Below are positions 24,958-33,751 of a stretch of DNA of 64,000 nt, piece by piece (the stretch's first letter is position 1; each line of letters begins with the position of its first letter). The translations under genes were made by a program, and so were the position numbers. Under the pieces are notes generated by a model. The model was not told the DNA's origin. It ran no database searches and saw only the letters and a list, made by a program, of their open reading frames with translations. This DNA comes from Chryseobacterium sp. Leaf404 (GTDB lineage: Bacteria; Bacteroidota; Bacteroidia; Flavobacteriales; Weeksellaceae): assembly GCF_001424145.1 (NCBI RefSeq), contig NZ_LMQM01000010.1:72833-136832 (forward strand). Direction: 5' to 3'.

Positions 24958-25536
24958 ATGAAAAAGATGTTCATTCTGCTGCTTTCTTTTGTAGCATTCG
25001 TCAACAGTTTCGCTCAGAAAAAATCTGAAGCTTTGAAAACCAAAACCAAAGAACTTATGGGAAAATCAATTTACGATTACAAAGTAAATGCCCTTGAAGA
25101 AGGCAAAACCATTAATTTCGCTGACTTTAAAGGAAAGAAAATCCTAATCGTCAACACGGCCTCAGAATGTGGATTCACGCCTCAGTACAAAGATCTGGAG
25201 CAGATTTCAAAAGAATATGGAGATAAATTGGTCGTAGTAGGATTTCCTGCCAACAATTTTGGAGGACAGGAACCAGGAACTAACGTTGAAATCGGTGCTT
25301 TCTGTGAGAAAAACTATGGTGTAACTTTTCCTTTGGCAGCAAAAGTTTCTGTTAAAGGTGACGACATAGCTCCCATCTTTAAGTTCCTTACAGAAAAAGA
25401 TTTAAACGGTGTAAAAGACAGTGACATCCTCTGGAACTTCACCAAGTTTCTTGTGGACGAAAACGGTAATCTTATCGGTTCTTTTAAAAGTGATGTGAAG
25501 CCTACTGATGAGGCAATTGTAAAGTATTTGAAATAA
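24958..25536 (+). CDS. Glutathione-peroxidase-family thiol peroxidase, exported
   Basis: 192 residues with an N-terminal signal (MKKMFILLLSFVAFVNSFAQ). The peroxidatic residue is Cys71 in NTASECGFTPQY, encoded as cysteine not selenocysteine. Gln104 in FGGQEPG and the Trp in DSDILWNFTKF complete the catalytic site. Such enzymes usually use thioredoxin, and here act in the periplasm. It is followed by a strong terminator. Confidence 0.92.
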   Translation: MKKMFILLLSFVAFVNSFAQKKSEALKTKTKELMGKSIYDYKVNALEEGKTINFADFKGKKILIVNTASECGFTPQYKDLEQISKEYGDKLVVVGFPANNFGGQEPGTNVEIGAFCEKNYGVTFPLAAKVSVKGDDIAPIFKFLTEKDLNGVKDSDILWNFTKFLVDENGNLIGSFKSDVKPTDEAIVKYLK

Positions 25537-25555
25537 AATTCTTTTGGATTATAAA

Positions 25556-25588
25556 TGAAAGCAACCTGATTTGGGTTGCTTTTTTTGT
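25556..25588 (+). terminator. Terminator
   Basis: AAGCAACC/GGTTGCTT stem with a T-run of eight ends the LolA-like/peroxidase operon. Confidence 0.8.
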
Positions 25589-25607
25589 GGTAATATCAAT
25601 ATTCTAA

Positions 25608-25792
25608 GGGTCTGTTTAAATTTTTATTAAATCAATAAATATGGTTCAAAAACTCTTCGGCAAGTTCAGAGTGACACCATTAAATTGAGCGGTTAGTCTT
25701 AGTTTTGTCAGTCTAAACCTGTCGAAGACTCAATAAATCAAACTAGTAAAAATCAATATATTCAAACTGTTTTAATAGTTTTAAACAGGCTC
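25608..25792. mobile_element. 185-bp inverted-repeat-bounded element, MITE-like
   Basis: GGGTCTGTTTAAA (25608-25620) and TTTAAACAGGCTC (25780-25792) are imperfect terminal inverted repeats, 11 of 13 matching. The inside contains CTTCGGCAAGTTCAGAGTGAC and TGTCGAAGACTC, related to spacer repeats widespread in Flavobacteria. There is no coding frame. No clear target duplication was found. Confidence 0.4.
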
Positions 25793-25912
25793 TCATACGG
25801 AATTCAGGGCTTTGATGGGACCAAATTCCCTAAGAAAGAGGCGAGGGGTTTCCAAAATTTTTTTCATGGATTTAAAGTTAAAGATTTTAAAGATCAGACC
25901 CATGAAAATATT

Positions 25913-25920
25913 TAATTTTG
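25913..25920 (+). promoter_or_regulatory. -7 element of the TPR gene
   Basis: TAATTTTG fits TAnnTTTG and covers the in-frame TTG at 25918, so ATG 25960 is the start. Confidence 0.5.
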
Positions 25921-25959
25921 AAAATCATTTTCAAATATATCTTTTCATTATTTTTGGGT

Positions 25960-26748
25960 ATGAAAAAACTGATAATGATTTTGATGTTGATTTCTTCTAT
26001 GAAATCATTTGCGCAGGATTCTTATTTTCTGGGAAAGACCAATTACTGCACTCCCGAGAAAGAAGATTCTAAAAAGAAATTTGATGCTGCTATTTTAGCA
26101 TTGAATTCTCCCAAATATTACAATGGTGTAACGCAGATGTTACTGAAAGCCGTTAAAGAAGATCCCACCTATTGTGACGCACATTTTCTGGCAGGTTATT
26201 ATTTCCGTTTACAGGATATGCAAAAAGAAGCTACTGTTTTGTATTACATTGCAGACAGTCTTTCGCAGAATAAAGCTCCCATTTTTAAGCAAAATCTTGC
26301 CATTCAGTTTATGAGGCTGGGTCAGGTAGAAAGAGCACGTGAAAAATATGAAGAAATGATCAGGTACTTTCCGGAAAATCCTGAAGGATATTACGGGAAA
26401 GCCAATACCTCCGTTGTAATAGGTGACTACGAAGCTGGGATTACCAATCTGAAAAAAGCCGAACAGCTTTACAGAGGAAGCATGAAGGACGACGGTAAAT
26501 ACATGTATGGAATTCTTTACGCTCTTAACGAAAAATATAAAGATGGACTTCTGTATCTGGAAGACGTGTACAGCAGTTATAAGAACGATGATAATTATGT
26601 TGCCCTGTATGCGCTTTCACAGATTAAGGTAGGGAAAAGTAACAATGATGAGAAGCTGATAAAAAAAGCCAGAAAAAATTACGATAAAATAAAAGGAAAA
26701 CCGGTTACCGAAGATGTGATAAAGAAGCTCCAGGCGGAATTTCCGTAA
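25960..26748 (+). CDS. Exported TPR-repeat protein
   Basis: About 262 residues from ATG 25960, giving the signal peptide MKKLIMILMLISSMKSFAQ. The mature part is helical with tetratricopeptide-like repeats: VTQMLLKAVKEDPTYCDAHF, FMRLGQVERAREKYEEMIRY, FPENPEGYYGKANTSVVIGD and YEAGITNLKKAEQLYRGSMK. It is probably a periplasmic scaffold; the partner is unknown. Confidence 0.75.
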   Translation: MKKLIMILMLISSMKSFAQDSYFLGKTNYCTPEKEDSKKKFDAAILALNSPKYYNGVTQMLLKAVKEDPTYCDAHFLAGYYFRLQDMQKEATVLYYIADSLSQNKAPIFKQNLAIQFMRLGQVERAREKYEEMIRYFPENPEGYYGKANTSVVIGDYEAGITNLKKAEQLYRGSMKDDGKYMYGILYALNEKYKDGLLYLEDVYSSYKNDDNYVALYALSQIKVGKSNNDEKLIKKARKNYDKIKGKPVTEDVIKKLQAEFP

Positions 26749-26761
26749 AAGCTAAGATAAT

Positions 26762-26796
26762 AAAAGCGGACAAATTTTGTCCGCTTTCTTTTATAA
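26762..26796. terminator. Bidirectional terminator
   Basis: AAAGCGGACA-aatt-TTGTCCGCTTT between the converging TPR and MATE genes, with a T-rich right flank. Confidence 0.8.
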
Positions 26797-28155
26797 TTTA
26801 TTCGATTCAATTCTTTTTGATGATAAATTCAGGAAGCGTCTGACGAGCATACACGCAGAAATTGTCAATCCTAAACCAAGCGCAATCCACATTCCGAAAG
26901 CACCCATTTTCATCGTAACGCAAAGCACATATCCTAACGGAATTGTAATCAGCCAGTAAGCGATGAAAGTGTAGATAGAAGGAACTTTCACATCCTGCAA
27001 ACCTCTCAGTATTCCCAGAGTCGTTACCTGAATTCCGTCTGAAAGCTGGAATAATGCCGCAATGATCATCAGTTTTGATGCGAGCATGATGACTTCCGTT
27101 TCTTCCGGTTTTGTGAAAAATGTGGGCAGAATATTTCTTCCTAAAACAAATACCAAACCACAGAAACACATGAAAAGGAAAGCGATTTTAAGATTATTGA
27201 TTCCTATTTTTCTTAATTCTATGAAGTTCTGTTCGCCCAGTTTTCTTCCAATCATCACTGTTGATGCTACACTGAAACCTATACACAGATTAAAAGTAAA
27301 GGATGCCATGCTTAATGCAATTTGATGTGAAGCAATATCGTGAGCAGAAACCAGTCCACAGATGAACGCTGCCGCTGCGAAAGCCGTCACTTCAAAAAAC
27401 ATCTGTAAAGCAGTAGGGAAGCCTAATCTCAGCATTTTTTCAAACATTTCTTTAGAAAAGACCTGCATTTTCAGTGAAAAATCTTTGATGTACCGTCTCG
27501 TTTTCGGTTCTTTAATTAAAACGAAATAAAGGAAAACAACCATGAAAATTCTCGCAATCAAACTCGCTGTGGCAGAACCTTTCACGCCCATTTCGGGGAA
27601 AATCCAAATACCTTCTATTAAGACATAATTTAAAACAATATTAATCACATTCGCAATAATCGTTGCTTTTGTAACCCCAATCGTAAACGACAAACCCTCT
27701 GAAACTTCTCTTAAAGTCTGAAATGCCATAAATGGAACAATGCTGATGGCCATAATCCAAAGAAAACCCACTGTGTCGGGAATAATTTTTTCTGGCTGAC
27801 CGGAGTGATAGAGCAGTGGTAACCCCGCAAAAAGAACAAGCATCAAGATAATCCCAACGGTCATATTAATCACAAATCCATGACTGAAAACTGAGTTAAT
27901 CGTTTTATGATCATGCTGAGAATGTGCCTCAGAAACCAATGGCGGAATGGCAAACGAAAAACCCAATGCCAGAACAAACATCGAGAAAAATACGGCATTA
28001 CCCAGTGAAACTGAAGCCAGCGCGTCGGCTCCTAAAAGTCTTCCTACAATAATATTGTCGAAGAGGTTTACAGAAACCTGCCCCACCTGTGTAAGCATTA
28101 CAGGAAGAGCCAGAGTAAGGGCTTCTTTCGTGTAATTTTTATTTAAAAAGTTCAT
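26791..28155 (-). CDS. MATE-family efflux transporter
   Basis: About 454 residues from the ATG at 28155 (MNFLNKNYTKEALTLALP); the frame extends nine codons further, but that part overlaps promoter-like sequence. Twelve hydrophobic helices arise from two repeats, each beginning ALTLALPVMLTQVGQVSVNL FDNI-like and LRLGFPTALQMFFEVTAFAA. It uses an Na+ or H+ gradient to export drugs or metabolites. The substrate is unknown. Confidence 0.92.
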   Translation of the reverse strand: MNFLNKNYTKEALTLALPVMLTQVGQVSVNLFDNIIVGRLLGADALASVSLGNAVFFSMFVLALGFSFAIPPLVSEAHSQHDHKTINSVFSHGFVINMTVGIILMLVLFAGLPLLYHSGQPEKIIPDTVGFLWIMAISIVPFMAFQTLREVSEGLSFTIGVTKATIIANVINIVLNYVLIEGIWIFPEMGVKGSATASLIARIFMVVFLYFVLIKEPKTRRYIKDFSLKMQVFSKEMFEKMLRLGFPTALQMFFEVTAFAAAAFICGLVSAHDIASHQIALSMASFTFNLCIGFSVASTVMIGRKLGEQNFIELRKIGINNLKIAFLFMCFCGLVFVLGRNILPTFFTKPEETEVIMLASKLMIIAALFQLSDGIQVTTLGILRGLQDVKVPSIYTFIAYWLITIPLGYVLCVTMKMGAFGMWIALGLGLTISACMLVRRFLNLSSKRIESNKL

Positions 28156-28224
28156 AATAATAACAAAAAAAATCTGCAGCATAAATACTGCAAATTTTTA
28201 TTATTTAAGAGAATTAAGTATTAA

Positions 28225-29409
28225 TTATTTTCTCACAAAACTTGCAACATCTTCCTGCGAAACTGTTGTTCCACCAAGAATGATTAATCTCTCCACCACG
28301 TTTCTCAGCTCACGGATGTTTCCTGTCCAGGAAAGTTCTTCCAAAGCTTTAATAGCTGAATCATCAAATTTTTTCAGAGCAGTTCCATGTTCGTCAGAGA
28401 TCATTCCGGCAAAATGCTCAACGAGTAATTTGATGTCCTGTTTTCTCTCATCCAAAGGCGGTACATAGATTTCAATTACTGAAAGTCTGTGGTACAAATC
28501 TTCTCTGAATCTTCCGGCTTCGATTTCCTTTGCCATATTTTTGTTGGTTGCAGCCAAAACTCTTACGTCAACCTTAATTTCTTTGTCGCTTCCCACAGGA
28601 GAAACTTTACTTTCCTGCAGAGCCCTCAAAACTTTAGCCTGAGCAATTAAACTCATATCACCAATTTCATCCAAAAAGATAGTTCCGTTATTGGCCTGCT
28701 CAAATTTACCTTGTTTGTCTTTAATAGCTCCTGTAAATGAACCTTTTACGTGACCGAAAAGTTCAGATTCAATAAGTTCAGAAGGTATTGCCGCACAGTT
28801 TACTTCTATCATAGGACCCCTGTTTCTTTCACTCAAATTGTGAATAGCATGAGCCACCAGCTCCTTACCGGCACCGTTAGGTCCTGTAATTAAAACTCTT
28901 GCATCAGAAACAGCCACCTTGCCAATCATCTCCTGAATCTTTTTTAAAGGCTCAGATTCACCAATCATCTGGTATTTTTTGTTGACTTTCTTTTTAAGCG
29001 TTTTATTTTCGTTCTGAAGGTTTTTATTTTCTTTTTTAAGTGTTTCTTTAACCAACGCATTTTTTACGCTTGTAATCAGCCTGTTGATATCGATAGGTTT
29101 TGAAATAAAATCGTAAGCTCCGTCTTTAAGACATGAAACGGCAGAATCGATATCGGCATGACCGGAAATCATGATGAAAGTGCTCTCAGGTTTCAGCGCC
29201 ATACTTTGTTTCAAAAGTTCTGTACCCGATAATTTAGGCATCTTAATATCAGAAATGATTAAGGCGAAATCTTCTTTTTCAATATGCTTGAGACCTTCCA
29301 GGCCGTCTTCGGCAACAATAAATTCGTAATCTGTAAGTTCATCAGAAAGAATACTGTGGAGTACTCCGGAAATAGCTTTTTCGTCTTCTACGATAAGGAT
29401 TTTTTGCAT
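28225..29409 (-). CDS. NtrC-type response regulator lacking a DNA-binding domain
   Basis: 394 residues. Residues 1-120 are a receiver with phospho-acceptor Asp54 (IISDIKMP) and Lys104. A short coiled coil (120-146) leads to a sigma-54 AAA+ domain: Walker A GPNGAGKE at 176-183, GSFTGA at 223-228 (the sigma-54-contact loop, usually GAFTGA), LDEIGD Walker B and the arginine finger region RFREDLYHRL. The chain ends at RNVVERLIILGGTTVSQEDV plus ASFVRK, without the Fis-type helix-turn-helix. It should activate sigma-54 promoters when phosphorylated, but how it is targeted is unclear. No histidine kinase gene is adjacent. Confidence 0.9.
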   Translation of the reverse strand: MQKILIVEDEKAISGVLHSILSDELTDYEFIVAEDGLEGLKHIEKEDFALIISDIKMPKLSGTELLKQSMALKPESTFIMISGHADIDSAVSCLKDGAYDFISKPIDINRLITSVKNALVKETLKKENKNLQNENKTLKKKVNKKYQMIGESEPLKKIQEMIGKVAVSDARVLITGPNGAGKELVAHAIHNLSERNRGPMIEVNCAAIPSELIESELFGHVKGSFTGAIKDKQGKFEQANNGTIFLDEIGDMSLIAQAKVLRALQESKVSPVGSDKEIKVDVRVLAATNKNMAKEIEAGRFREDLYHRLSVIEIYVPPLDERKQDIKLLVEHFAGMISDEHGTALKKFDDSAIKALEELSWTGNIRELRNVVERLIILGGTTVSQEDVASFVRK

Positions 29410-29755
29410 AGTCGCAATTTAATTAAATTTTCGCTGATAATTAGCAAATATTATTCCTAAAAATATATTAACTACTATTAAACGAAAATGTTTTGATAGT
29501 TCTTTTGTCTTGAAACAAAAGAACCAAAAGTTCAAGACTTGGAAATTTCGGCTAAAATTTTAAAGTATTTTCTAAAATTTCCAAAACTCGGGCGGAAATA
29601 GTAATTTGTGCTTTTAAGAATAATTTTTGCTGCCACTCAAACAGTGGAGATTTCTTAACGAAAATAATTTAAAATTGCTTAACGCCTCCAATTCCTATGT
29701 CACAAATGAAATTCAAGTCATGTGCGGATACTAATTATTAAAGAGTGATTTAAAT
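29410..29755. repeat. Spacer with nested inverted repeats
   Basis: No gene. GTTCTTTTG-tcttgaaa-CAAAAGAAC (29499-29524) is a perfect 9-bp hairpin, followed by GGAAATTT (29541-29548) and AAATTTCC (29576-29583). The text CAAAAGAACCAAAAGTTCAA resembles an interspersed spacer repeat I associate with Chryseobacterium genomes. The rest is plain AT-rich sequence. Confidence 0.45.
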
Positions 29756-30415
29756 TTATTTCGTATAATCCCTTCTTCCAAAAATAGCAGAACCAACGCG
29801 CACTGAATTGGCACCGCACTCAACCGCAATCGGAAAATCATCGCTCATTCCCATAGACAGGGTTTTTAATGGATGTTTACCGTTAAGTTTATCGAAAAGA
29901 TTTTTTAAAACTGAAAATTCATTTTTAATTTGATTTTCATCTTCCGTGAAAGTCGCCATGCCCATCAAACCGTTGATTTCCACATTTGAAAAATCTCCAC
30001 CGATAAACTTTTCAAATAAGTTTTCAGCTTCCGAAACTTCAAGTCCGAATTTTGAGTCTTCCTCAGCGATTTTCACCTGCAGCAAAACCTTTATTTTACG
30101 GTTGTTTTTTGCAGCTTCTTTGTTGATTTCATTTAAAAGTTTCTCAGAATCCACACTTTGAATGGTGTCTACAAATTCAGCGATGTATTTTACCTTGTTG
30201 GTCTGCAAATGCCCAATGATATGCCACTGGATGTCTTTGGGAAGCAGAGGATATTTTTCTGTCAGTTCCTGCACTTTATTTTCGCCAAAAACCTTTTGTC
30301 CGAAATCATAAACCTCCTGAATTGCCGAAATGGGATGCGTCTTTGAAACCGCTACAAGCTCCACATTTTCCGGAAGCTGTTTTTTTATATCGTTGTAATT
30401 TTCCTGTAAACTCAT
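29756..30415 (-). CDS. YggS-family PLP homeostasis protein
   Basis: 219 residues, alanine-racemase-like barrel. The PLP lysine lies in VELVAVSKTHP; FGENKVQELTEKY, WHIIGHLQTNKVKYI, and LSMGMSDDFPIAVECGANSV plus RVGSAIFG are family hallmarks. The protein binds pyridoxal phosphate and balances vitamin B6 and amino-acid pools without a known enzymatic reaction. Confidence 0.94.
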   Translation of the reverse strand: MSLQENYNDIKKQLPENVELVAVSKTHPISAIQEVYDFGQKVFGENKVQELTEKYPLLPKDIQWHIIGHLQTNKVKYIAEFVDTIQSVDSEKLLNEINKEAAKNNRKIKVLLQVKIAEEDSKFGLEVSEAENLFEKFIGGDFSNVEINGLMGMATFTEDENQIKNEFSVLKNLFDKLNGKHPLKTLSMGMSDDFPIAVECGANSVRVGSAIFGRRDYTK

Positions 30416-30460
30416 GAGGGCAAATTTCTGAAATTTTAATTAAAAAAAACAATTGTGATT

Positions 30461-30506
30461 AACTTTGTCAAAGCTTTTTGCGGGTAGAAACTGCTTTGAC
30501 AAAGTT
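30461..30506. repeat. REP hairpin copy 1
   Basis: AACTTTGTCAAAGC (30461-30474) and GCTTTGACAAAGTT (30493-30506) are 14-bp perfect arms with an 18-nt loop. The same hairpin flanks the RAYT gene near 52.4-53.1 kb. A T-run after it would also let it act as a terminator. Confidence 0.75.
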
Positions 30507-30530
30507 TTTTTTGGAATTTTCTCGATTATA

Positions 30531-30576
30531 AAACTTTGTCAAAGTAAAAAGTTTGAAAACATAACTTTGACAAAGT
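30531..30576. repeat. REP hairpin copy 2
   Basis: ACTTTGTCAAAGT (30533-30545) and ACTTTGACAAAGT (30564-30576) form a second REP-like hairpin 25 nt after the first. The pair makes a BIME-like doublet just after the YggS/CopA gene boundary. Confidence 0.7.
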
Positions 30577-30578
30577 AT

Positions 30579-33101
30579 CTACACCTTCAAATCAACAGAA
30601 TTTAAGCGTAAAGAGTTTAGAATTACTGATAATGAGCTGAAACTCATCGCAGCTGCAGCAATCATTGGTGAAAGGAGAATTCCAAAAAACGGATACAGTA
30701 ATCCGGCGGCAATCGGGATGCCTAAAACGTTGTAGAAGAAAGCAAAGAACAGATTTTCTTTAATATTTTTCAGCAGTTTTTCGCTTAGAATTTTTGCTTT
30801 TGCGATACCGGAAATATCGCCTTTCAGTAATATGATTTCAGCAGTTTCAATGGCAACATCAGTTCCGGTTCCCATGGCAATACCGATATTGGCTCGGGCG
30901 AGGGCAGGAGAATCGTTGATGCCGTCACCTGTCATTGCGACAATTTTTCCCTGTAGCTGAAGTTTTTTTACCTCATTCAGTTTATCTTCGGGAAGGCAAT
31001 TGGCTTTAAAATTTTTTATTCCTAACTCCTGGGCAACGGCTTTCGCTGTATTTTCGTTGTCGCCCGTCATCATGATAATTCCAATACCTTCATCTAGCAG
31101 ATGTTGAACAGCTTTTCGCGAACTTTCTTTAATTTTATCGGTAAAACTGATAAATCCTAAAACCTCATTTTCCTGAGCGATGTATGAAATTGTATGTGCT
31201 TGAGATTGAATTTCGGCTGCTTTCAATTTCAAATCTTCAGAGATCTGAATTTGATTGGATGCTAAAAGATTTTCATTTCCTAAATTAACCATTTTCCCGT
31301 TGATGATTCCTTTAATTCCTTTCCCTGAAATATTTTCGAAACTGCTCACTTTTTCCGCGGAAATATTTTCTGATTGAGCATTAATAACAACCGCATTTGA
31401 AAGTGGATGTTCAGAATTTTGATTTAACGAAAATGCAAGTTTTAAAATTAAGTTTTGATTGCCGTCTGCAGATTCAATGTGTTCCAGAGAGGGCTTTCCT
31501 TCGGTTAAAGTTCCTGTTTTGTCGGTAATTAAAAAATTTACTTTATTCATTTGTTCAAGAGCTTCTGCATTTTTAATGAGGATGCCGTTTTTTGCGCCTT
31601 TGCCGATTCCTACCATCAAAGACATCGGCGTTGCCAGGCCTAAAGCACATGGACAGGCAACAATCAATACCGCAACTGCGTTCACAAAAGCAAAAAGAGT
31701 TTTTTGGTTTTCAGGACCGAAAATCTGCCATAAAATAAATGTTAAAACTGAAATTAAAATGACAACAGGAACAAAAACTTTAGCCACTTTATCCGTCAGT
31801 TTTTGTATTGGTGCGCGGCTTCGGCTGGCATCATTGACCATTTTAATAATCTTTGCCAACAAGGTTTCATCGCCCACTTTTTCAGCTTTCATCACGAAGA
31901 CTTGATTTCCGTTGATGGTTCCGGCACTCACTTTAGAATCAACATTCTTCTCTACGGGAATTGGCTCGCCGGTAATCATGCTTTCATCAATCACGGAATT
32001 GCCTTCGATAATTTTTCCGTCGACAGGAATTTTTTCGCCGGGTTTTACTTTTAACAGATCTCCAATTTTTACTTCAGACAAAGGAACTTTTTTTTCTTCA
32101 CCATTAATCATCAGATTGGCTTCATCAGGAGAAAGATTCATTAATTCTTTAATTGAATTTCCTGTTTTTTTGTGCGCTAAAGCTTCCATGAGCTGTCCTA
32201 AAATTACCAAAGTGAGAATCACGCAAACTGCCTCAAAGTAGAGAGGAATTTCATGGTTGTGACCACGGATTTCGTGTGGAATAGAATTTGGAAAAATCAA
32301 AGCGACGATGCTGAAAATGAATGCAGCTGTAACGCCCAGAGATATTAAACTGAACATGTTTAAAGTCAGCGTTTTGAACGAGATCCAGCCTCTTTTCATC
32401 AGAAACCATCCCGAATACAGCAGAACAGGAAGTGTAAGAATTAATTCAAAAATGCCCTGAATTTGATGGGAAATAGGAAAATTAATAAACATTCCGCCCA
32501 TCGAAAGAATAAAAACAGGAATGGTAAATGCCAGAGAAATAAGTAATTTCCGTCTCAAAACAGAGTAAGTCTCATCAGAATCATCACCGTTTTTATCAGG
32601 ATATTTTACGAGATCCATACCGCAAACCGGACAGCCAACATTGGAATCATAGACTTTATCACCTTCACAAAACATGGGGCAGTAGTATTTTCCAGCCATT
32701 TCATCAGTAATGGGCGATGAGTAATCAGTAATATTTTCAGATTGGTTATTGCTTATTACCAATTTCTCATCAATTATTTCAAGATGCATGTGGCAGACAG
32801 GGCAACCAACGTTGGCCTCATAGACTTTATCACCTTCACAGAACATCGGACAATAATATTTTCCAATATTGTCTTTAAAATTTTCGGGAAGATTTGTTGA
32901 TGAAAATTTAGGCTTATAATTGGGATCTTTTTCCAATTTTTCCTCAATGGGAATGAGAAACATGTTGCAGGTGGGGCATCTTTTACCCTGTTGAAAATAC
33001 ACTTTTTCGCCCTCACATTCCATCGGGCAGTAGTAGACCGAACTTGGGGAGATTCTTTCGCTTGGATGCGGTTTTTTATGTTGATGAGATTTGTTTTCCA
33101 T
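30579..33101 (-). CDS. copA: Copper-type P1B ATPase with three N-terminal metal-binding modules
   Basis: 840 residues. Three copies of a heavy-metal-binding domain lie at residues 23-50, 82-108 and 139-165; each has the form YYCPMxCEGxKVY followed by GCPxCxM. The ATPase core has CPC at 483-485 (VACPCALGLATP), the phosphorylated Asp527 in DKTGTLTEGKPS, the SEHPLSNA motif at 563-570, TGEP at 377-380 and MTGDGINDSPAL. It exports Cu(I) or a similar soft metal across the inner membrane. It follows an HMA-AraC regulator gene by 89 nt. The usual ferredoxin-like HMA domain is replaced by the Cys-rich triplet. Silver is an alternative substrate. Confidence 0.9.
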   Translation of the reverse strand: MENKSHQHKKPHPSERISPSSVYYCPMECEGEKVYFQQGKRCPTCNMFLIPIEEKLEKDPNYKPKFSSTNLPENFKDNIGKYYCPMFCEGDKVYEANVGCPVCHMHLEIIDEKLVISNNQSENITDYSSPITDEMAGKYYCPMFCEGDKVYDSNVGCPVCGMDLVKYPDKNGDDSDETYSVLRRKLLISLAFTIPVFILSMGGMFINFPISHQIQGIFELILTLPVLLYSGWFLMKRGWISFKTLTLNMFSLISLGVTAAFIFSIVALIFPNSIPHEIRGHNHEIPLYFEAVCVILTLVILGQLMEALAHKKTGNSIKELMNLSPDEANLMINGEEKKVPLSEVKIGDLLKVKPGEKIPVDGKIIEGNSVIDESMITGEPIPVEKNVDSKVSAGTINGNQVFVMKAEKVGDETLLAKIIKMVNDASRSRAPIQKLTDKVAKVFVPVVILISVLTFILWQIFGPENQKTLFAFVNAVAVLIVACPCALGLATPMSLMVGIGKGAKNGILIKNAEALEQMNKVNFLITDKTGTLTEGKPSLEHIESADGNQNLILKLAFSLNQNSEHPLSNAVVINAQSENISAEKVSSFENISGKGIKGIINGKMVNLGNENLLASNQIQISEDLKLKAAEIQSQAHTISYIAQENEVLGFISFTDKIKESSRKAVQHLLDEGIGIIMMTGDNENTAKAVAQELGIKNFKANCLPEDKLNEVKKLQLQGKIVAMTGDGINDSPALARANIGIAMGTGTDVAIETAEIILLKGDISGIAKAKILSEKLLKNIKENLFFAFFYNVLGIPIAAGLLYPFFGILLSPMIAAAAMSFSSLSVILNSLRLNSVDLKV

Positions 33102-33190
33102 TGTTTGAATTTACGATACAAATTTCAGGAAAGCAAACGGGAATCTGTTATAGATTTAAGGATTATGTTTACAGAATTGAGGTTTTAAGT

Positions 33191-33751
33191 TTAAATTAAA
33201 TCTAAAGCTCTACGGTTATTGATTTTAAGTTTTTTAAATTCGGTCGGGGTAAAACCAGTGATTGACCGGAACTGGGCAGACAGATGCTGAACGCTTTTGT
33301 AGCCAAGCATTCCTGCAATTTCGGTAAGGGTAAATTCATTGTAGAGCAGAAGTTCCTTCACTTTTTCAATCTTTTGGAGAATGAAAAACTGTTCAAGAGT
33401 TACAATTTCATTTTGTGAAAACATTTTCGAAATACTGCTGTACTCTTTATGTAAATTAAAACTTAAAAATTCTGAAAGAACAAAGTTTTCGGAAATATTT
33501 AATTCACTTATTTTATTGATAATCAGATTTTTAATTTTCTCTACAAGTTGATGAGTGGAATCTTTAATTCGTTTAAAACCAGTTTGTATCAGTGACTTTT
33601 CAATTTTATCTAAAACCTCCTCCGGGATTTCTTCCACAGTTTCAACTTCACCTAAATGAATGGATTGAATATCTGTTTTTTCACTCTCGAAAATTTTTGC
33701 TACTGCCGAAATGCAGCGGTTGCACACCATATTTTTAATGAAAATCTTCAT
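33191..33751 (-). CDS. AraC-type regulator with N-terminal HMA-like metal domain
   Basis: 186 residues. The first 65 residues have a heavy-metal-associated ferredoxin-like pattern with Met8-x-Cys10-x2-Cys13 (MKIFIKNMVCNRCISAVAKI). Residues 95-180 form an AraC helix-turn-helix pair, ending in FTLTEIAGMLGYKSVQHLSA and QFRSITGFTPTEFKKL. The fusion suggests direct sensing of Cu(I) through the cysteine pair. It is immediately upstream of the copper ATPase gene and overlaps the thioesterase gene by 17 nt. The sensing role is an inference from domain fusion and context. Confidence 0.82.
   Translation of the reverse strand: MKIFIKNMVCNRCISAVAKIFESEKTDIQSIHLGEVETVEEIPEEVLDKIEKSLIQTGFKRIKDSTHQLVEKIKNLIINKISELNISENFVLSEFLSFNLHKEYSSISKMFSQNEIVTLEQFFILQKIEKVKELLLYNEFTLTEIAGMLGYKSVQHLSAQFRSITGFTPTEFKKLKINNRRALDLI

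Noticed and set aside
30579-33121. Plus-strand frames inside copA, for example 31459-31905
   Set aside because: They are shadows of the ATPase gene without recognisable domains.
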